Source of the DNA: Funneliformis mosseae
Taxonomy: Eukaryota; Glomeromycota; Glomeromycetes; Glomerales; Glomeraceae
Direction: 5' to 3'
Length of the DNA stretch: 10,462 nucleotides
Assembly (NCBI GenBank): GCA_910592005.1
Contig: CAJVPP010003917.1
Span: 1 to 10,462, forward strand
Below the pieces are notes generated by a model. That model saw only the letters and a program-made list of their open reading frames with translations, was not told the DNA's origin and searched no databases. Every line of letters begins with the position of its first letter. Within the stretch, counting starts at the first letter, position 1. Made by a program: the position numbers and the translations under genes. Below are positions 7,814-10,462 of this stretch, in pieces.

Positions 7814-8239
7814 ATTGCTTCATTAAATACAATTTATGAAGCATGCTAATATGCAAGACTACATAGTCTAGATGCTGAACATATTGAGAAACCTGTTTTT
7901 ACTTAAATAACAATTTCTCAAAAAAAGTTTGACCAGTTACAACAATTTTTGGATGATAAAAATAATATTATAATAAGTAGTTATAAAATAGAAACTAAAA
8001 CTAGATTTCCAGTAAAATATCTCAAAAATACAAAAGAAGCTTTATGGGAAAAGTTTAGCTATCAATTTCTAGATGGTATTAAACGAATATCTTTTATAAT
8101 ATTTTGTAAGAAAAGCAATATATTTATCAAGAAGATTTTGGTAGTCTTTGTTTAATTTATAGTTATTATGGGTATAAAAATTTTGCAGACATGAAATAAT
8201 TTGTTGAAAAAAATATTTAAAACAATAATCTTCAAGTAG
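7814..8239 (+). pseudogene. conserved block upstream of the catalytic core
   Basis: The frame from 7814 has TAA at two Gln-like places, then from 7919 is open for about 60 codons: KKFDQLQQFLDDKNNIII, SSYKIETKTRFPVKYL, and KEALWEKFSYQFLDGIKRIS. Around 8098 the frame shifts, and continues as KQYIYQEDFGSLCLIYSYYG and FADMKQFVEKNIQNNNLQ, with two TAA at Gln-like codons. This block gave me the strongest sense of recognition of an AM-fungal multi-copy protein family. A 68-codon ORF beginning at the ATG of 7949 is an internal piece of it and not a separate gene. Confidence 0.65.
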
Positions 8240-8337
8240 GTAATTTACAATTTATATTTATTTATATAATTATCAAGTTTGTTTATTTATTTTTGATTTA
8301 TTTTATTATAAATAAACTATCTTTTATCATTACAAAG
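8240..8337 (+). other. probable intron (GT...AG, 98 bp)
   Basis: The donor is GTAATT at 8240, or GTAGGT at 8236. The interior is long and T/A-rich with no frame. The acceptor is CATTACAAAG, ending at 8337. It separates the frame ending NIQNNNLQ from the frame resuming KLH-stop-KLEYLRYYFKKSYE. Confidence 0.5.
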
Positions 8338-9082
8338 AAAAACTACATTAAAAACTTGAATATTTACGTTATTACTTTAAAAAATCTTATGAACAAAAAC
8401 TTGAAATTGTTGTAAATAGAACTATTATTCATAATGCTTATATTAGTCATTATCTTTTATATACTTTCAGTGTTTGTACAAAATTACACAATTATAAATA
8501 TATTGAATATGAACAATTATTTAAAATTTTTTATCAATTGAAAATTGATACTTCTGTTATATTACATAATGAACTAGATAAATACCATAAACATCTTCTA
8601 TATTATCTTACCTACAAAACGTAAAAAGTGTATTTAAATGTAAAGTTTAACGTAAATTTGTTAAAATTAGATGAAAAAGAAGTATTTATAGTCATAGATT
8701 ATAAGATGAAGATACTACCTAAAAGTGCAAGAGAAACAAAAGAGCAATTTTTTGAAAAGAAGGAATGAACTCTATATTCAGTATTAGTGTATACTTGTAA
8801 AGCAAATTTTCTTGAACTTAATATCTAAGCACATGATCACTAGTCTAATAATTCATGTCAAAATTCATAGTTTACAATATCTAGTCTTCATACTATTATT
8901 GAATCTATGAAAAAAAAATCAGAATGGATTAACATTATTTTGGACAATAAGGGTCATTATCATAATGTGAATTTAATGATGATTTTGAAACATTAGCTAG
9001 ATTGGTATAGTATTTGGTTTAAAAATAAATATTTCTTAAGCCTAGAGAAGTAAAGATAACTATTGATAGTCATTATACTTAG
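8338..9082 (+). pseudogene. DDE-like catalytic core of the plus-strand pseudogene
   Basis: One frame runs from 8349 to about 9022. It is open for 90 codons (8352-8621) and 47 codons (8625-8765), with stops at 8349, 8622, 8766, 8826, 8841, 8868 and 8994. Motifs: FIVIDYKMKILPKSARETK with a candidate first Asp at 8697-8699, EWINIILDNKGHYHN with a candidate second Asp at 8943-8945, and, after a small frameshift near 9025, FLKPREVKITIDSHYTQ with a candidate Glu at 9047-9049. Spacings are about 81 and 34 residues, which fits the D...D(34-35)E pattern of RNase-H-fold transposases. TGA at 8766 and TAG at 8841, 8868 and 8994 sit where Trp is plausible (KKE-stop-TLYS, DH-stop-S, S-stop-FT, H-stop-LDWY). 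Assignment rests on these motifs and on memory. Confidence 0.6.
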
Positions 9083-9142
9083 ATCTATTTAAATCTATCT
9101 GTTTGAATTATATTATAATTTACTCATTTCACATTTGAATAG
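9083..9142 (+). other. intron with a mutated donor (AT...AG, 60 bp)
   Basis: The frame ending DSHYTQ (TAG at 9080-9082 for Gln) resumes in phase at 9143 as IAYAINQYIKCKFDIS. The intervening 60 bases have no frame and end TTTGAATAG. The expected GT donor reads AT, a G-to-A change like those in the exons. Confidence 0.55.
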
Positions 9143-9268
9143 ATCGCTTATGCTATTAATCAGTATATAAAATGTAAATTTGATATATCATTGGAAAAAG
9201 ATATTGAAGATGCAATATCTAAAATTTGTGGAACATCTGTATCTCATCTAGAATCAGATAGAAAAAAG
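9143..9268 (+). pseudogene. exon following the catalytic core
   Basis: Forty-two open codons: IAYAINQYIKCKFDISLEKD, then IEDAISKICGTSVSHLESDR, then KK. It has no stop and relatively high G/C for this window. The segment follows the DDE-like Glu directly, so it probably forms the last helices of that domain. Confidence 0.65.
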
Positions 9269-9337
9269 GTATATGATATTTTATCAAATTAAACTCAGTC
9301 AAATTATTAGTAAATTTTTAAATCACCTTTTTTATAG
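9269..9337 (+). other. probable intron (GT-AG, 69 bp)
   Basis: Donor GTATAT, T-rich acceptor CCTTTTTTATAG, no frame inside. The downstream frame resumes at 9340, two bases out of phase, so either an indel occurred or the acceptor used differed. Confidence 0.55.
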
Positions 9338-9588
9338 AAGTTAGTAAAGCTAAAAATAAATTACCTGAAATTGCAAATTAGTTCAAATGATCATAACCTC
9401 TTACTGGTGAGTATTCTGATTGTATTTAGATAAGAGATATTGCAAACTTTAGCATCTGAAAAAATTTTTTTTCAAAAGATTTAGAGAAATTACAATCAAA
9501 AATAATTAAAAAACCAAATTCTAATATATCAACATCTTCAATATCTGAAAATATTTAGACAATTCCACTACTGAATGTTACAGATTTT
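9338..9588 (+). pseudogene. post-core exon of the plus-strand pseudogene
   Basis: The frame from 9340 is kept for 83 codons with six stops (TAG 9379, TGA 9388, TAA 9394, TAG 9427, TGA 9457, TAG 9556) and no indel. It reads VSKAKNKLPEIANQFK, then PLTGEYSDCI, IRDIANFSI, and a Lys-rich tail, KDLEKLQSKIIKKPNSNIS. The TGA codons fit Trp (FK-stop-S and SI-stop-KNF). Probably a small beta-rich accessory domain after the transposase-like core, but this is inference. Confidence 0.6.
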
Positions 9589-9662
9589 GTAAGTCTATTT
9601 TGAATTAGCTTGTGATAATCTTTAGATAAATAACTGATTTAATATAAAATGTAAGAATTCAG
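9589..9662 (+). other. probable intron (GT-AG, 74 bp)
   Basis: Strong donor GTAAGT at 9589 and acceptor ATTCAG ending at 9662. The interior has stops in all frames. Both splice sites look intact. Confidence 0.55.
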
Positions 9663-9790
9663 GTAAAAAAACTAAAAAAAAATATGTAAAAGAATAACTA
9701 GAAACTCGTGAAATTATAAAGGATACAAATACTAATAAAAGAGATTTAGTAAAGAAGTTAAAAATAGTATTGACTGAATAGACCTTGGTA
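9663..9790 (+). pseudogene. SAP-like DNA-binding segment of the plus-strand pseudogene
   Basis: The frame reads KKKYVKE-stop-LETREII, then KDTNTNKRDLVKKLKIVL. The pattern (hydrophobic-x-x-L-x-x-R-x-I, polar loop, K-x-x-L-V-x-x-L) resembles the helix-turn-helix of SAP domains, which bind AT-rich DNA and scaffold attachment regions. TAA at 9695 stands for a likely Gln. The match is short and by eye only. A basic coiled coil is the alternative. Confidence 0.4.
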
Positions 9791-10317
9791 AAAATATCAG
9801 ATGTATAAAAAGTGAATTTTTAGATTATTGTCTGCATTTTGTAACATTTTGCTTTATTATCAATAATAGATAATAACAAATATCTATCAATCTCATCATT
9901 AAATCATGATTTTTACTCAGATAAAGATAAAAGTTCAGTCAAGAATAGAAATAAGTCAATATTAGATTTAAGGTATATAAATTGATGATTGCAAAGTTAC
10001 AAATAATGACTTAATGTTCATTTTAATATTCATGATATTTGTAGTTCATAGATTTATTGTAATCATTGTTTTATGAATGGGCATTGAAATCTACGTAAAA
10101 ATATTGAAAAATAAGGAATGGTAAACATATTTCTAAAAAAGTATGGAACCTTTTATGAAAATATTTCTTAGAAAATAATGTTAACAAAAGTGAAAGATAT
10201 ACTGCAGAAAGTATGCTTACTTAGCTAAGGCAAAATGTAAAAAATGATATAATTGAAGAAGAAGTAGTTCTGAAATTAGAGACTATATAAAATTAGATCT
10301 CTTATTATATAAGTTAA
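9791..10317 (+). pseudogene. C-terminal module of the plus-strand pseudogene
   Basis: Decayed frames continue. About 10052-10090 gives IYCNHCFMNGHW (C-x2-C-x4-H, an incomplete zinc-knuckle pattern, the Trp codon being TGA at 10085). After a frameshift, 10192-10317 gives ERYTAESML and LRQNVKNDIIEEEVVLKLET, then TAA and TAG, then ISYYIS, ending at TAA 10315-10317. The last part looks like a small helical domain. It could belong to the same gene or to a neighbouring one. The true stop cannot be told from decayed Gln codons. Confidence 0.45.
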
Positions 10318-10462
10318 TACTGCTATTAACGTTACTATTTCCGTCGAATAAGTTAACTATAATTTGAAGTCAGGGAGGCAATAGTTATGACTTAAATCCA
10401 ATCAACTTAACACGCTGTTTATTAGAGTTTATTTAGTTAACAAGAAATAAATTATAAGTTTT
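10318..10462. other. terminal stretch with higher GC, possibly a different element
   Basis: The 60 bases from 10321 contain 21 G/C (35%), about twice that of most of the window, and include intact CpG sites (CCGTCGAATAAG, AACACGCTG). It lies just past the last pseudogene module. It may be the edge of a younger insertion, or a 3' part of the pseudogene: reading TAA/TAG as Gln, one frame stays open to the window end. No element terminus can be identified. Confidence 0.35.

Larger units (their letters stand above)
5209..10317 (+). pseudogene. decayed multi-exon gene resembling a DDE-transposase-like fungal family
   Basis: One long plus-strand gene remnant can be followed from about 5.2 kb to the stop-like TAA at 10315-10317. 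Separate entries give the modules. Frames hold for long runs interrupted by TAA, TAG and TGA in place of probable Gln and Trp codons. The clearest blocks are 6574-7479 (302 codons, 18 stops, no indel), 7514-7707, 7814-8098, 8098-8239, 8349-9022, 9143-9268 and 9340-9588. Short GT-AG introns separate several of them, and about four frameshifts occur. From memory, the blocks at 7814-9588 resemble large, multi-copy hypothetical proteins of Glomeromycotina that carry a DxD...E core. Known of RNase-H-fold transposases: three acidic residues hold metal for strand transfer. The copy is clearly dead. The 5' end and the stretch 5640-6570 are poorly resolved. A reassigned genetic code is the alternative reading of the stops. 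Confidence 0.75.

Noticed and set aside
7949..8155. 68-codon plus-strand ORF starting at an internal ATG, taken as a stand-alone gene
   Set aside because: Its frame continues upstream past the ATG through coding-like sequence. At about 8098 the conserved reading moves to another frame. It is a piece of the large pseudogene.
5209..10317. A ciliate-like genome in which TAA/TAG mean Gln and TGA means Trp
   Set aside because: It would explain many stops, but not the frameshifts, the decayed splice donor, TAG standing for Trp as well as Gln, or the transition-only difference between the MITE ends. Kept as an alternative to be tested, not as the main reading.

Overview
The window is a very AT-rich eukaryotic segment with no intact gene. 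It holds tandem repeats, two short inserted elements and the decayed remains of at least two coding regions. From remembered resemblance only, not a search, the large decayed gene looks like the multi-copy, transposon-like 'hypothetical protein' families of arbuscular mycorrhizal fungi (Glomeromycotina, e.g. Rhizophagus). A repeat-rich fungal nuclear genome with very low GC is therefore my best guess. I see no tRNA, rRNA, CRISPR array or bacterial-type operon.

Layout. An 18-bp GC-rich palindrome lies at 36-53. A degenerate minisatellite with units of about 101-125 bp runs from about 236 to 1610. It is split by an inserted element of about 621 bp (455-1075) flanked by a short target duplication. 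A second array, of about 30-bp units that are each imperfect palindromes, fills 1885-2836. An 823-bp non-autonomous hAT-type element lies at 3594-4416, with a perfect 8-bp duplication (TTCTTTAT) and TAGAG... terminal inverted repeats. It carries its own 50-bp minisatellite. It sits inside a decayed minus-strand coding sequence (3449-4620), whose reading frame is continuous once the element and one duplication copy are removed.

From about 5.2 kb to 10.31 kb the plus strand carries one long, decayed, multi-exon gene. Its protein can be followed module by module: an acidic N-terminal part, a long middle module, a core with D...D(about 34)E spacing like an RNase-H-fold DDE transposase, a SAP-like segment, and a small C-terminal module. 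Inactivation is mostly by in-frame stops (TAA, TAG and TGA, apparently at former Gln and Trp codons). The frame runs 302 codons (6574-7479) with 18 stops and no indel. One splice donor has become AT, and the two hAT termini differ from each other only by transitions. All this points to C:G to T:A decay (RIP-like mutation, deamination of methylated cytosine, or plain AT drift). A reassigned genetic code is the alternative to exclude. The last 150 bp are less AT-rich and may belong to a different element.
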